A DNA stretch of 51,232 nt, taken from IMG/VR virus record IMGVR_UViG_3300033143_001541, positions 1 to 51,232 of that record; one strand, given 5' to 3'. The stretch comes from a virus. The notes beneath the pieces are model-generated. The model ran no database searches, was not told the origin of the DNA, and saw only the letters and a list, made by a program, of their open reading frames with translations. The first letter of the stretch is position 1, and each line of letters begins with the position of its first letter. Both the position numbers and the translations under genes were made by a program. This document shows, piece after piece, positions 8,321 through 16,386 of the stretch.

Positions 8321-8935
8321 ATGGGTACACGTACAGTACAAATTTTAGGTAAAGCATATTCAGAAACAGGCGATGTTTCGATTGTGTGCAACTTTAACGG
8401 TGTGGAAGTACATAACGGTGTAGTTCCGACTGTAGTCGGCGTGACACCAGACCAAAACACCACCCGGGTAGTATTATTTTCGTTTGAAGTTGATGATACA
8501 TTATACGGAGCAACAATACCAAGCTCGTTTGTTGTTACTGGCGGCACGGTATTTATTGCCGGTGTTCAAGCAAATAAAAATCACATAGACGACCTGTCAG
8601 TTTTCGACACTGGGACAAACTCACTTGAACCTGGAACAAAAACAAACATTACCGTTGATGGCGTATTAATTGATGCAGTTCAGCCGCTAGAGGGTTGGCA
8701 CTATGAAATCGAAGACGGTTCAACATTAGTGATTGATTGGGTAATCCCAATAATACCAGTAACACTACCAGGGCAACCAGGCAATGTTAAAAACGCTATA
8801 GCTGGTGTCACTTATCAAATTATTGCACCGGGTTCAACAGACTTCACTGTAGTTGGCTCCGCGGATAGCAACCCAGGTACAACATTTACAGCAACAGGCC
8901 CGGGAACAGGGTCAGGCACAGTAATTGCGGTATAA
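8321..8935 (+). CDS. Probable virion/adhesin protein with two beta-rich modules
   Basis: A 204-residue, beta-rich, cysteine-poor protein. The N-terminal 110 residues (VQILGKAYSETGDVSIVCNF, FNGVEVHNGVV) resemble small phage carbohydrate-binding beta-sandwich proteins. The C-terminal 45 residues (AGVTYQIIAPGSTDFTVVGS, GTTFTATGPGTGSGTV) are a Gly/Thr-rich module that I recognise from many phage tail and head-fibre proteins. A late box, a good ribosome site and its own terminator mark an independently expressed late gene. The exact virion position is unknown. Confidence 0.7.
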   Translation: MGTRTVQILGKAYSETGDVSIVCNFNGVEVHNGVVPTVVGVTPDQNTTRVVLFSFEVDDTLYGATIPSSFVVTGGTVFIAGVQANKNHIDDLSVFDTGTNSLEPGTKTNITVDGVLIDAVQPLEGWHYEIEDGSTLVIDWVIPIIPVTLPGQPGNVKNAIAGVTYQIIAPGSTDFTVVGSADSNPGTTFTATGPGTGSGTVIAV

Positions 8936-8954
8936 TTACTGCTAGATCTACTGA

Positions 8955-8982
8955 AATACCTGCATTTTGCGGGTATTTTTTT
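8955..8982 (+). terminator. Rho-independent terminator
   Basis: 10-bp stem AATACCTGCA/TGCGGGTATT (one G-T pair) with a TTT loop and a following T run. It ends the single-gene late unit. Confidence 0.88.
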
Positions 8983-9044
8983 GACTTATTTTCCTGTTTC
9001 TATATAAATCAATGACTTAGCTCGGTATTTAATTAAAAAAAAGG

Positions 9045-9073
9045 TCGACCTTTTGGCCTGCATGTCATATAAT
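9045..9073 (+). promoter_or_regulatory. Upstream copy of a tandem promoter pair
   Basis: TCGACC (inside AAGGTCGACC), 17 bp, TATAAT. The downstream copy has the same architecture exactly 90 bp further on. Predicted start near 9080. Confidence 0.55.
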
Positions 9074-9134
9074 TACTTTAACAGTTAGGAAATAGGTACT
9101 ACTTAAAAGCTTTAAAAGAAACACAAAATAAAGG

Positions 9135-9163
9135 TAGACCAAATTAGCACCAACTGTTATAAT
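9135..9163 (+). promoter_or_regulatory. Downstream copy of a tandem promoter pair
   Basis: TAGACC (inside AAGGTAGACC), 17 bp, TATAAT, followed by a 39-nt leader with CAGGAG before the AAA+ gene. The AACTGTTA at 9152-9159 overlaps the -10 box and pairs with TAACAGTT at 9079-9086, a possible operator or leader stem. The rest of the 273-base gap (8936-9208) holds only the terminator and the other promoter. Confidence 0.6.
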
Positions 9164-9208
9164 AGCTACATACTAATTATTAATTACATAACGAATCAGG
9201 AGTTCATT

Positions 9209-10243
9209 ATGCAAGTAACAATTTTAAACGGTTCATATCGCAATACAGAAGTTCACAACCAAACATTTGAATTAGTTTCAGCAGCCAAAGAAGGTCGTAA
9301 AGGCTGGACTGTAACTGTTCGTCCAAACGAAGAAATCAATCATCCAGGTGCTGACAAGTTACGTATTAATGTAACATGCGCAGAAGATGTAGTTTATCCA
9401 GAAGGCTTTGCTCCATTAAACGAAGTAGCGGCAGCGGTTAAGAAAGTTGTTGCTCCATTTGTTGAAGAAACAGATGAGCAAGTAATGGCACGTATAAGCG
9501 ATCGCTTTGAAATCTTAGAAGAAATGACAGCAGCATCAATTGAAGGTAACGTGCGCGGTATGATCGTTGTAGGACCTCCAGGTGTTGGCAAATCATATGG
9601 TGTGTTGAAGCAGCTTGAAAAAGCTTCATTGTTTGATAACATCAAAGGTGATGCACAGGCATACGAAGTTGTTAAAGGCGCAATGACCCCAATTGGTCTT
9701 TACATGTGTTTATACAATAATTCAAAAGCTAATCAAGTACTTGTATTTGATGATTGTGATTCAATTTTAATGGATGACTTGTCTCTTAACTTACTTAAGG
9801 CAGCACTTGATTCAGGTAAGAAGCGTAAGATTTGTTGGAACAGTGAATCATCAGCATTAAAGAACGAAGGCATTCCGAATGATTTTGAGTACAAAGGTTC
9901 AGCAATCTTTATCACTAACTTACAGTTTGATAACATCAAATCTAAGAAGTTACAGGACCATTTAGGTGCATTGCAATCACGTTGTCATTACTTAGATCTT
10001 ACAATGAACACAATGCGTGATCGTGTATTACGTATTAAGCAAATTCACTCAACAGGTGAGTTGTTTAAGTCTTACAAATTCAAGTTTGATGAAGGCGATG
10101 ACATTGTAGAATTTATGATCGAAAACCAAGATCGTTTACGTGAAATGTCGTTACGTATGGCATTGAAGATTGCGGATTTATTTAAGGTTAATCGTAACTG
10201 GAAGCGTTTAGCAGAAATGACAGTTATGAAGAACAGCTTTTAA
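9209..10243 (+). CDS. AAA+ ATPase of unknown role
   Basis: A 344-residue protein with a beta-rich N-terminal domain of about 80 residues and an AAA+ core: Walker A GPPGVGKS (122-129), Walker B LVFDDCD (178-184) and a sensor-1-like strand AIFITNLQFD. The arrangement resembles conserved ATPases of marine T4-like phages; it is not the gp44 clamp loader as far as I can tell. It is transcribed alone from tandem host-like promoters and closed by a terminator, suggesting high early expression. It may remodel a nucleoprotein complex, by family analogy only. Confidence 0.85.
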   Translation: MQVTILNGSYRNTEVHNQTFELVSAAKEGRKGWTVTVRPNEEINHPGADKLRINVTCAEDVVYPEGFAPLNEVAAAVKKVVAPFVEETDEQVMARISDRFEILEEMTAASIEGNVRGMIVVGPPGVGKSYGVLKQLEKASLFDNIKGDAQAYEVVKGAMTPIGLYMCLYNNSKANQVLVFDDCDSILMDDLSLNLLKAALDSGKKRKICWNSESSALKNEGIPNDFEYKGSAIFITNLQFDNIKSKKLQDHLGALQSRCHYLDLTMNTMRDRVLRIKQIHSTGELFKSYKFKFDEGDDIVEFMIENQDRLREMSLRMALKIADLFKVNRNWKRLAEMTVMKNSF

Positions 10244-10261
10244 CATTTTTAAAGGAACTGG

Positions 10262-10299
10262 GTGTTTTGATTTACCATGTTTGAACTCCTGTAAAACAC
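10262..10299 (+). other. Inverted repeat ahead of terminator
   Basis: GTGTTTT (10262-10268) and AAAACAC (10293-10299) form a 7-bp stem with a long loop in the 3' untranslated region of the AAA+ gene. Possible RNA-stability element. Confidence 0.35.
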
Positions 10300-10310
10300 T
10301 CACTTACTTT

Positions 10311-10329
10311 AGCCCCGAAAGGGGTTTTT
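10311..10329 (+). terminator. Rho-independent terminator
   Basis: Stem AGCCCC/GGGGTT around a GAAA loop, running into TTTTTC. Ends the AAA+ ATPase transcript. Confidence 0.82.
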
Positions 10330-10345
10330 CTTTTGGAGACGCAGT

Positions 10346-10630
10346 ATGAATGAAGTTTTAACAATATTTAAGATCAGGCACAAGTTCATGGACGAGTATA
10401 GTCGAGGGCGGGTTGAGAAACAGCGTAATGGCAATTATTCTGTGAACTGGAAACGTAATGGCAAAGAATGGGCTACTGAAAAAGCTTTGAAAAAGCACTT
10501 GTTGACTTGCATAGAGAAAGGTGTTGATATGAAAGGGTGGGAAATAATGGAATTTACCCAGCAACCTTCAAGGGCAATGAATGAATGGTTTGATTCTAAA
10601 ATGACAATGGCAGTACTAAAACATGTCTAA
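10346..10630 (+). CDS. Small conserved-looking protein, unknown
   Basis: 94 residues, basic in the first half (RVEKQRNGNYSVNWKRNGKE) with a helical segment EKALKKHLLTCIEKGVDMKG. GGAG stands 9 nt before the ATG. No family is recognised. It is first in the uvsW operon and overlaps the next small gene by 8 bases. Confidence 0.6.
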   Translation: MNEVLTIFKIRHKFMDEYSRGRVEKQRNGNYSVNWKRNGKEWATEKALKKHLLTCIEKGVDMKGWEIMEFTQQPSRAMNEWFDSKMTMAVLKHV

Positions 10631-10787
10631 TTCAGATGATGAACAGATAGCAACATGGTTACTTTTGAAGTACGGCACGTTTGCATCAGCTTACGCAGAC
10701 TACTTAGTTAACCCAATTAACTTTACTTTCAAGCAATATGCAGTTATAATTCAACAAGACTTTATACACAATCCGGATAACTTATGA
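10623..10787 (+). CDS. 54-residue protein, unknown
   Basis: A small gene filling the gap between the 94- and 384-residue genes. It starts MSNSDDEQIATWLLLKYGTF and ends NPDNL. It overlaps its upstream neighbour by 8 bases, and its stop shares ATGA with the next start, a strong sign of translational coupling. No membrane segment or known motif is present. Confidence 0.65.
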   Translation: MSNSDDEQIATWLLLKYGTFASAYADYLVNPINFTFKQYAVIIQQDFIHNPDNL

Positions 10788-11938
10788 TACAAATAATAGC
10801 AGAAACAGGATTAGCACTACACAACAACAGAGACTTAATGATCCGACCGTTAATTAATAACGTGCGGTTCAATCGCTATGATCAAAAGTACATGGAGAGT
10901 TTATCCACGTACGGTGTCAATAACAAAGCACTAAGTGAAAAGCAAAATGCATTGTTTGAGAAGATGATACACAAGTACCGCAAGCAAATTAAGAAGCTTG
11001 GTGTAAGTTACAACGATATACTTGCACTTGAATGGAAGCTTCCGCTTATCACTAAAGAAGAACTGAACCAAAAAACTTATTTCAAGTTGATTGAAGATGG
11101 TAGTATGGAGATGTACTTCAACTTCAACAAGAAAATGATTGAAGAAGTGCGTACACTCATACACGATGATGCAGGCCGTTACTTAAAGAAGAACAACGAT
11201 TTTAATAATGCTCCTAAGTACGACTTCAATTGGAATAACAGTGCTAAGATATGGCACGGTGACTTCAATGTACACTTGTTCCGAGACTTGTACTATTACT
11301 CCCGCAAGCACGACATACAAGTAGATAAAACAATTACAGACGTGTTTGATTACTTTGAAAAGACGTGCGGACACAAAGAATACTACGAACCACGCATTCG
11401 TGTATCGCATAAGCGTATGTACATTTGTGGCATTGCTGAAACTATGCTTCCGTTCTTAGAAGACATTGACATGACTGACTACAGCGTACAAAACGTTGAG
11501 AAGATAGTTAAGCTTGGTGTACTTGGGCCAAACGAACATGCAATTATTGATGAGTACGTAAGTGCAAAACCAAAAGCACAACACGACATTAAAGATGAAC
11601 TTGATGTTAGCGTACTGATTGCGTACATAAAAGCAAGCAAGCGCAAGTTCGTATTGTATGCAAGACCGGATACTGTCTTCAATGATCCAAACTCAAACGA
11701 AACTACAAAGAAACTTACAAAAGAGTACAGTAAGCTAACAGCGTTACCAAACGTTGCATTGTATAATCCAGGCAATGAAGATCCTACCGAATACATTGAC
11801 AGACTAGTAGAAAAAGGGTATAATACATTATTAACAACGCAGGCACTTGACAACTTACTTCGCAATCAGAAAGTAGTTGGCAAGTTCGGTTTACAAGCCG
11901 ACAAAGTAGTACATATTTCATTAGCCGGTAAAACGTGA
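10784..11938 (+). CDS. Uncharacterised protein upstream of uvsW
   Basis: A 384-residue soluble protein, rich in Lys, Asn and Tyr. No nucleotide-binding motif is seen. A His/Cys-bearing middle (CGHKEYYEPRIRVSHKRMYI) might bind a metal or nucleic acid. The C-terminal 100 residues, including VLYARPDTVFNDPNS and DRLVEKGYNTLLTTQALDN, look like a Rossmann-like alpha/beta domain. It shares ATGA and GTGA junctions with its neighbours, so it is probably made with UvsW and may act in recombination or replication. Confidence 0.75.
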   Translation: MIQIIAETGLALHNNRDLMIRPLINNVRFNRYDQKYMESLSTYGVNNKALSEKQNALFEKMIHKYRKQIKKLGVSYNDILALEWKLPLITKEELNQKTYFKLIEDGSMEMYFNFNKKMIEEVRTLIHDDAGRYLKKNNDFNNAPKYDFNWNNSAKIWHGDFNVHLFRDLYYYSRKHDIQVDKTITDVFDYFEKTCGHKEYYEPRIRVSHKRMYICGIAETMLPFLEDIDMTDYSVQNVEKIVKLGVLGPNEHAIIDEYVSAKPKAQHDIKDELDVSVLIAYIKASKRKFVLYARPDTVFNDPNSNETTKKLTKEYSKLTALPNVALYNPGNEDPTEYIDRLVEKGYNTLLTTQALDNLLRNQKVVGKFGLQADKVVHISLAGKT

Positions 11939-13395
11939 CAACAGCAACTATATTAATAAAAGACGAAGTAAATTGTAAAATACAAAACTTAGATTTAACT
12001 ACTAGACAAAAGCTAGTTAAACAATTCAAATACGAAGTACCACATGCCAGACATCTACCTGCGTTCAAATTAGGTAGATGGGATGGCAAGGTAGCTTTCT
12101 TTCAGCTTGGTGGTTCCACCTATATCAACATGCTTGACGAAATCATTCCTGTGCTTATTAGCGAAGGGTATGATATACAGCTTGACGACAGACGTACTTA
12201 CAGTTCGATGTTTGATTTTAAGAAAATACATGTAAATAGTTTATCGCATATTATGTGGCCCAAGGGGCATAGGTTCGAGGGTGAGCCTATAATTTTAAAT
12301 GATCATCAAGTAACATCTATTAATAATTACTTAGAAAATCCACAAAGCTTACAAGAGATTGCAACAGGTGCTGGTAAAACAATTATAACCGCAGCCCTGT
12401 CTATGTATGCTGAACCGTACGGTCGTAGTATAGTTATCGTCCCTAACAAATCGCTGGTAACACAAACAGAAGAAGACTACATCAACATGGGATTAGACGT
12501 TGGTGTGTTTTATGGCGGACGTAAAGAATGGACTTGTATGCATACAATATGTACATGGCAAAGTCTGAACAACTTATTTAAGAAGACAAAAGATGGCACA
12601 GCTGAGTTCACGTTTGAGGAACTTATAGAAGATGTTGTATGTGTTATTGTTGACGAAGTGCATAGTGCAAAAGCAGACGCGCTTAAAGCAATGCTAACAG
12701 GTCCTATGGCACATATACCCTTACGCTGGGGTCTTACAGGAACACTGCCTAAGGAGAACTTTGAGCTTAAGACAGTACTTGTAAGCATTGGTAATGTAGT
12801 AGGCAGGGTATCGGCTGCTGAGTTACAAAAGAAGGGCATACTAGCTAACTGTCATGTACACATTAAGCAGTTACAGGATAATAGAGACTTAGGTAACTAT
12901 CAAAGCGAGCTTAAGTACTTGCTTAGTGACGGCGACAGACTAGACCACATAGCTGAAATGATACTGGGTTTCTCGCTGACGGGTAATACGCTAGTACTCG
13001 TTGATAGAGTGCAAGCAGCAGACGATATTGCATTAAGGATGGGCGACATTAATGTATCGGTTGTAACAGGTAAAGTAAAAGTAACAAAGCGTAAAGAAAA
13101 GTATGACGAAGTCGCAGACACTGACGATAAAATAATAATAGCAACGTACGGTGTCGCGGCTGTGGGATTGAATATACCACGTATATATAACTTAGTCTTA
13201 ATAGAACCAGGCAAGTCATTTGTACGTGTTATACAAAGTATAGGCAGAAGTTTACGTGTAGCAAAGGATAAAGACTACGCAGACATTTACGATATAACAA
13301 GTAATTGCAAGTTTGCTAAACGTCACTTAACTAAGCGTAAACAATTTTACAGGGAAGCAGAATATCCCTTTAAGGTGGAGAAGATAAAATGGTAG
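11935..13395 (+). CDS. uvsW: UvsW-like DNA/RNA helicase
   Basis: Superfamily 2 helicase that unwinds R-loops and branched DNA, switching T4 from origin- to recombination-dependent replication. It starts with GTG overlapping the previous stop (GTGA). The N-terminal domain includes LPAFKLGRWDGKVAFF, typical of UvsW. Motif I ATGAGKT is at 143-149, motif II DEVH at 240-243, motif III LTGTL, motif VI QSIGRSLR. At 486 residues it is close to T4 UvsW (503). Confidence 0.93.
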   Translation: MTTATILIKDEVNCKIQNLDLTTRQKLVKQFKYEVPHARHLPAFKLGRWDGKVAFFQLGGSTYINMLDEIIPVLISEGYDIQLDDRRTYSSMFDFKKIHVNSLSHIMWPKGHRFEGEPIILNDHQVTSINNYLENPQSLQEIATGAGKTIITAALSMYAEPYGRSIVIVPNKSLVTQTEEDYINMGLDVGVFYGGRKEWTCMHTICTWQSLNNLFKKTKDGTAEFTFEELIEDVVCVIVDEVHSAKADALKAMLTGPMAHIPLRWGLTGTLPKENFELKTVLVSIGNVVGRVSAAELQKKGILANCHVHIKQLQDNRDLGNYQSELKYLLSDGDRLDHIAEMILGFSLTGNTLVLVDRVQAADDIALRMGDINVSVVTGKVKVTKRKEKYDEVADTDDKIIIATYGVAAVGLNIPRIYNLVLIEPGKSFVRVIQSIGRSLRVAKDKDYADIYDITSNCKFAKRHLTKRKQFYREAEYPFKVEKIKW

Positions 13396-13667
13396 ATAAA
13401 AATTGGACCAAGTTGTTAGAAGATGCGTACTTAGAAAGTTCGGCGTGTGTTTCGACTCGCGGAGCACAGCTCGGCGTATCCTCTAGAGGCGCAGGCAAGA
13501 TGCAGTCTAAGGAAGAAAGACTACGAGACTTACACCCAGGCTTACAAGACTTATGGGAACAATATCAGACTATGCTTAAGCTCGTTGACGATGGTGCTGA
13601 AGAAGCAAGTCTTGAGCAAGAGCGCAAGTATCAAATGGATATGATGAAAATGATAGCAGGCGTTTAA
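13389..13667 (+). CDS. Small protein downstream of uvsW, unknown
   Basis: 92 residues. The middle has SRGAGKMQSKEERLRDLHPG and the C-terminal half is a predicted amphipathic helix (EEASLEQERKYQMDMMKMI). It overlaps the uvsW stop by 7 bases and shares TAATG with the next gene. T4 also has a small gene beside uvsW (uvsW.1), but I see no clear similarity. Confidence 0.65.
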   Translation: MVDKNWTKLLEDAYLESSACVSTRGAQLGVSSRGAGKMQSKEERLRDLHPGLQDLWEQYQTMLKLVDDGAEEASLEQERKYQMDMMKMIAGV

Positions 13668-14047
13668 TGGACTACAAAATACACAAAGTTGATCCGTACG
13701 AACGCCAACCTGATTATAAAACAGATTGTATGAATGGATCTCCTCACCCACTTGCCACTCCGACATTTATTTACACACGTATAACAATTGGGCACACTGA
13801 TGTCGATAGTGGACAAGAATCATCAAGTGCGCATTACCATTGGCACAAAGGTGATAACTGGAGCCAAAGCGATGCAGATGTAATACGATCATTTATTGAA
13901 CGTCCGGAAGTTGACTGGGCATTGAATAATTCACTCGATGGCTTGTACGTGAAAAAGGTAATGCGACCAGACAATTGGTCAACACATTACAAATTTGAAG
14001 CGTACTTGAAAGAAGAGCATATAACATTTTGGAAACTTAAATTTTAA
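13667..14047 (+). CDS. Uncharacterised 126-residue protein
   Basis: His- and Trp-rich protein (SSAHYHWHKGDNWSQSDADV, VDWALNNSLDGLYVKKVMRP). No family is recognised. Start and stop overlap its upstream neighbour, so it belongs to the uvsW operon. The operon ends here: a host-like promoter follows at once. Confidence 0.65.
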   Translation: MDYKIHKVDPYERQPDYKTDCMNGSPHPLATPTFIYTRITIGHTDVDSGQESSSAHYHWHKGDNWSQSDADVIRSFIERPEVDWALNNSLDGLYVKKVMRPDNWSTHYKFEAYLKEEHITFWKLKF

Positions 14048-14048
14048 T

Positions 14049-14077
14049 TTGACAAACAACACAGGATATACTATAAT
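14049..14077 (+). promoter_or_regulatory. Perfect-consensus sigma70 promoter, leaderless geometry
   Basis: TTGACA (14049-14054), 17 bp, TATAAT (14072-14077): a full match to the E. coli consensus. The next ATG begins 7 nt after the last base of the -10 box, where the transcript should start, and no Shine-Dalgarno sequence precedes it. Confidence 0.82.
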
Positions 14078-14083
14078 AATACA

Positions 14084-14587
14084 ATGCGAATACACACATT
14101 AGAAGACAACGGAAGTTTTGAACTGAACGCACTACCTGAAGAAGTAGATGATATGCGTTTCGCTATTTTGGATAATAGCGACCCCAGCGACCCAGACTTT
14201 AAATACATACCACTTATATTTTTAGAAAGCTTTACTAGCCCTGCGCTAGTACTTAAGATAGGCGATAAGAAAATTAAAATGCCGGTTGATTGGCAAATAG
14301 TAATTGGTGAAGATGAGATAGGTGATATTGAATCACTGCCACTTACATCAATTAACGATAGAGACTTTAAAGCATTTCAGTTTAATAGCTTATCTGGCTT
14401 CAGCCCATCCTTTGAACCAATAGAAATACTAGATGTGTACAGTGAAGTAAACTGGTACGCACCTAAGCTAAAGAACGGACAGTTCCTTGCAGTGCCACTA
14501 GACGATAGTAAAGAGCCACAATGTGTTTACTTTATTAAAGACATTTCACGTAACTGTGAAGTAATTGATTATAATAAGTTGTGGTAA
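14084..14587 (+). CDS. Uncharacterised protein from a leaderless-type promoter
   Basis: A 167-residue acidic protein, mostly beta by composition (MRIHTLEDNGSFELNALPEE, ALVLKIGDKKIKMPVDWQIV). No family is recognised. Its ATG lies where transcription should start from the perfect promoter upstream, so it is probably translated from a leaderless mRNA. The following probable gp62 gene is one base away, suggesting expression with replication genes. Confidence 0.72.
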   Translation: MRIHTLEDNGSFELNALPEEVDDMRFAILDNSDPSDPDFKYIPLIFLESFTSPALVLKIGDKKIKMPVDWQIVIGEDEIGDIESLPLTSINDRDFKAFQFNSLSGFSPSFEPIEILDVYSEVNWYAPKLKNGQFLAVPLDDSKEPQCVYFIKDISRNCEVIDYNKLW

Positions 14588-14588
14588 C

Positions 14589-15035
14589 ATGGCAGCACCT
14601 CAAATACCCTTACACGAAATACTTGCAGCAATGGATCGTAAAGATAGAAACTATTACGATAACTTGCCTGAGCACTTAAAGAAAAAGTTCAGTGGCTTTT
14701 TGATGTTACAATGGGAAGCAACTATATCTGGCACTCCTGAAATGCAACATTACTACATAGCAAGTGTTAATCACTACGCTAATAAGAATATGTTTGACTT
14801 GTACCATCATCCTAAGTTACAATGGTTGATGCTTACAGCAGCGAGCCCAGGCGTTGGCAAACAAAAGCATAACTGGCTTAAACGTAAGCCTAAGCCTAAG
14901 AATGCAACCGCACCAATTAAAAAAGAACTTGCTGCAATATACCCTAATATGAAAGACGACGACTTAGAAACGTTAAGTAAAATTACAACTAAAAAAGACT
15001 TAAAACAATATGCAAGAGATCACGGAGAAAGCTGA
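14589..15035 (+). CDS. 62: Probable clamp-loader small subunit gp62
   Basis: 148 residues from ATG 14589; an upstream TTG at 14565 would overlap the previous gene and is less likely. The layout fits marine gp62: short N-terminus (IPLHEILAAMDRKDRNYYDN), a core PEMQHYYIASVNHYANKNMF followed by YHHPKLQWLMLTAASPGVGK, a basic KHNWLKRKPKPK, and a C-terminal helix pair ending KKDLKQYARDHGES. In T4, gp62 with gp44 loads the sliding clamp; gp44 and gp45 are not in this window. Similarity is by pattern only, so the call is moderate. Confidence 0.5.
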   Translation: MAAPQIPLHEILAAMDRKDRNYYDNLPEHLKKKFSGFLMLQWEATISGTPEMQHYYIASVNHYANKNMFDLYHHPKLQWLMLTAASPGVGKQKHNWLKRKPKPKNATAPIKKELAAIYPNMKDDDLETLSKITTKKDLKQYARDHGES

Positions 15036-15708
15036 GGTATTTACTTGTCAGTACTGCGACAAGGCCTTTAAAAGAGAGCGTACATTAATTGCACACGCTT
15101 GTGAGCAAAAGCGCCGCCACGAAGCACAAGGTGAGAAAGGTGTAGCACTAGGTCTTTATACGTACAACAAGTTCTACCAACATGCACAAGACAGAAACAA
15201 AACCAGGACGTTTGAAGACTTCAGAAAGAGCCCGTACTACATAGCATTTGTTAAGTTTGGTAACTACTGTATAAGAACTAAGTGCATTAAGATTGAACGC
15301 TTTATAGACTGGGTAGTACGCTCTAAGATCAAGTTAGACGCTTGGGCTACGGACAAGACATATACAGCGTTCCTTGAAGAAGCACTACGCTCAGAGAACG
15401 TTACAGACGCTCTGACACGGGCTATTGAGTACAGTATTGAATGGGCGGCTGATAGGGAAATGAAAGCAGAAGATGTGCTACGCTACGGCAGCGCAGGAGC
15501 AGCATGTCAAGCAATAGTATCAGGACACTTAAGTCCGTGGGTAATATACCACAGTGAAAGTGGACAGAACATGTTAGGCAACTTATCGGAAGAACAAATG
15601 GCAATGGTATGGAACGTTATAGATCCAGAGTTTTGGACTCCCCGATTTGAAGCTGGCTTTGTCGATACAGAGTATGTAAGTGAAATGCTTAAAGGAGCAG
15701 GTTGGTGA
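15010..15708 (+). CDS. C2H2-type zinc-finger protein, unknown role
   Basis: 232 residues. It begins with FTCQYCDKAFKRERTLIAHAC, a zinc-finger pattern CxxC-x12-HxxxC close to the start, as in eukaryote-like C2H2 fingers. The rest is helical and Trp/Tyr-rich with no known catalytic motif. It overlaps the probable gp62 by 26 bases and a 42-residue membrane protein by 4. A nucleic-acid-binding role in replication is plausible from the finger and the context. Confidence 0.75.
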   Translation: MQEITEKAEVFTCQYCDKAFKRERTLIAHACEQKRRHEAQGEKGVALGLYTYNKFYQHAQDRNKTRTFEDFRKSPYYIAFVKFGNYCIRTKCIKIERFIDWVVRSKIKLDAWATDKTYTAFLEEALRSENVTDALTRAIEYSIEWAADREMKAEDVLRYGSAGAACQAIVSGHLSPWVIYHSESGQNMLGNLSEEQMAMVWNVIDPEFWTPRFEAGFVDTEYVSEMLKGAGW

Positions 15709-15833
15709 AATTAAAAGATCACTGGATTATACAAACCCTTAGTGAAAAGGCATACTGGAAGCAAGTAGCACCAGGCATTGCTGTCTATATTGTTGTAATG
15801 ATTTTAATAACGGTGTATTCATATGTCAGCTGA
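15705..15833 (+). CDS. 42-residue single-pass membrane protein
   Basis: Starts with GTG inside GTGA, overlapping the upstream stop, with GGAG 8 nt upstream. The protein is MKLKDHWIIQTLSEKAYWKQ followed by a hydrophobic helix (IAVYIVVMILITVYSYV). The basic N-terminus suggests it stays in the cytoplasm. The stop lies 11 bases inside the next gene. Small inner-membrane proteins of phages often alter host envelope processes, but the role here is unknown. Confidence 0.6.
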   Translation: MKLKDHWIIQTLSEKAYWKQVAPGIAVYIVVMILITVYSYVS

Positions 15834-16386
15834 TATTGATATAGATTTTGCTAACCGCAATGATATACTAAATTTAATTAAGCATGTGCCAGCACGTAAA
15901 TTGCATCAGGGTGTTCCTGAACGGCATAATAGCGGCGTGTACGTACAACCTATTCCTTACGATCCTATGCTTGATGCAAGTGCATTGCATTATAAAGATG
16001 CAGACAAACGTGGTTACTTTAAAATAGATTTCTTGAACGTAGCAGTATACCAACATATTAAAGATCAAAAGCATTACGATGAATTATTAGCAATGGATCC
16101 ACCTTGGGAACGTTTAAAAGAACCTGAGTTCGTACAAGAGATAGCACATATTTCTAATTACGCTGATAAGATAGCACAGTGTATGCCGGATACTATTCCA
16201 CGTATGGCTATGTTCTTAGCCGCGGTACGTCCATCTAAAAGGCATTTACTGGGCAGACCCTGGGATATAATGGGCAAGACTATTTGGGATAAAGTTGATG
16301 AAGAATATGCATTCAAACAAGCGCATGCCGTAGCCTACGCACATCTAGTAGTACTACATATGAATATAGTTAATCAACTTTCCTAA
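15823..16386 (+). CDS. Miniature DnaE (C-family polymerase)-like protein
   Basis: 187 residues that follow the catalytic core of bacterial DNA polymerase III alpha with most of it deleted. DIDIDFANR (4-12) matches PDFDVDF, with D6 and D8 in place of E. coli D401 and D403. RHNSGVYVQP (34-43) matches the KHAGGVVIAP region. GYFKIDFL (64-71) matches GLVKFDFL, with D69 in place of D555. FLAAVRPSKR matches ALFRPGP, and YAFKQAHAVAYA (162-173) matches YGFNKSHSAAYA. All three metal-binding Asp are kept. E. coli DnaE has 1160 residues; PHP, thumb and much of the fingers are absent. Activity is unproven. Confidence 0.75.
   Translation: MSADIDIDFANRNDILNLIKHVPARKLHQGVPERHNSGVYVQPIPYDPMLDASALHYKDADKRGYFKIDFLNVAVYQHIKDQKHYDELLAMDPPWERLKEPEFVQEIAHISNYADKIAQCMPDTIPRMAMFLAAVRPSKRHLLGRPWDIMGKTIWDKVDEEYAFKQAHAVAYAHLVVLHMNIVNQLS

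Noticed and set aside
9209-10243. Calling the AAA+ ATPase the clamp loader gp44
   Set aside because: N-terminal domain and spacing of motifs do not follow gp44, and no typical RFC-box motifs were seen.
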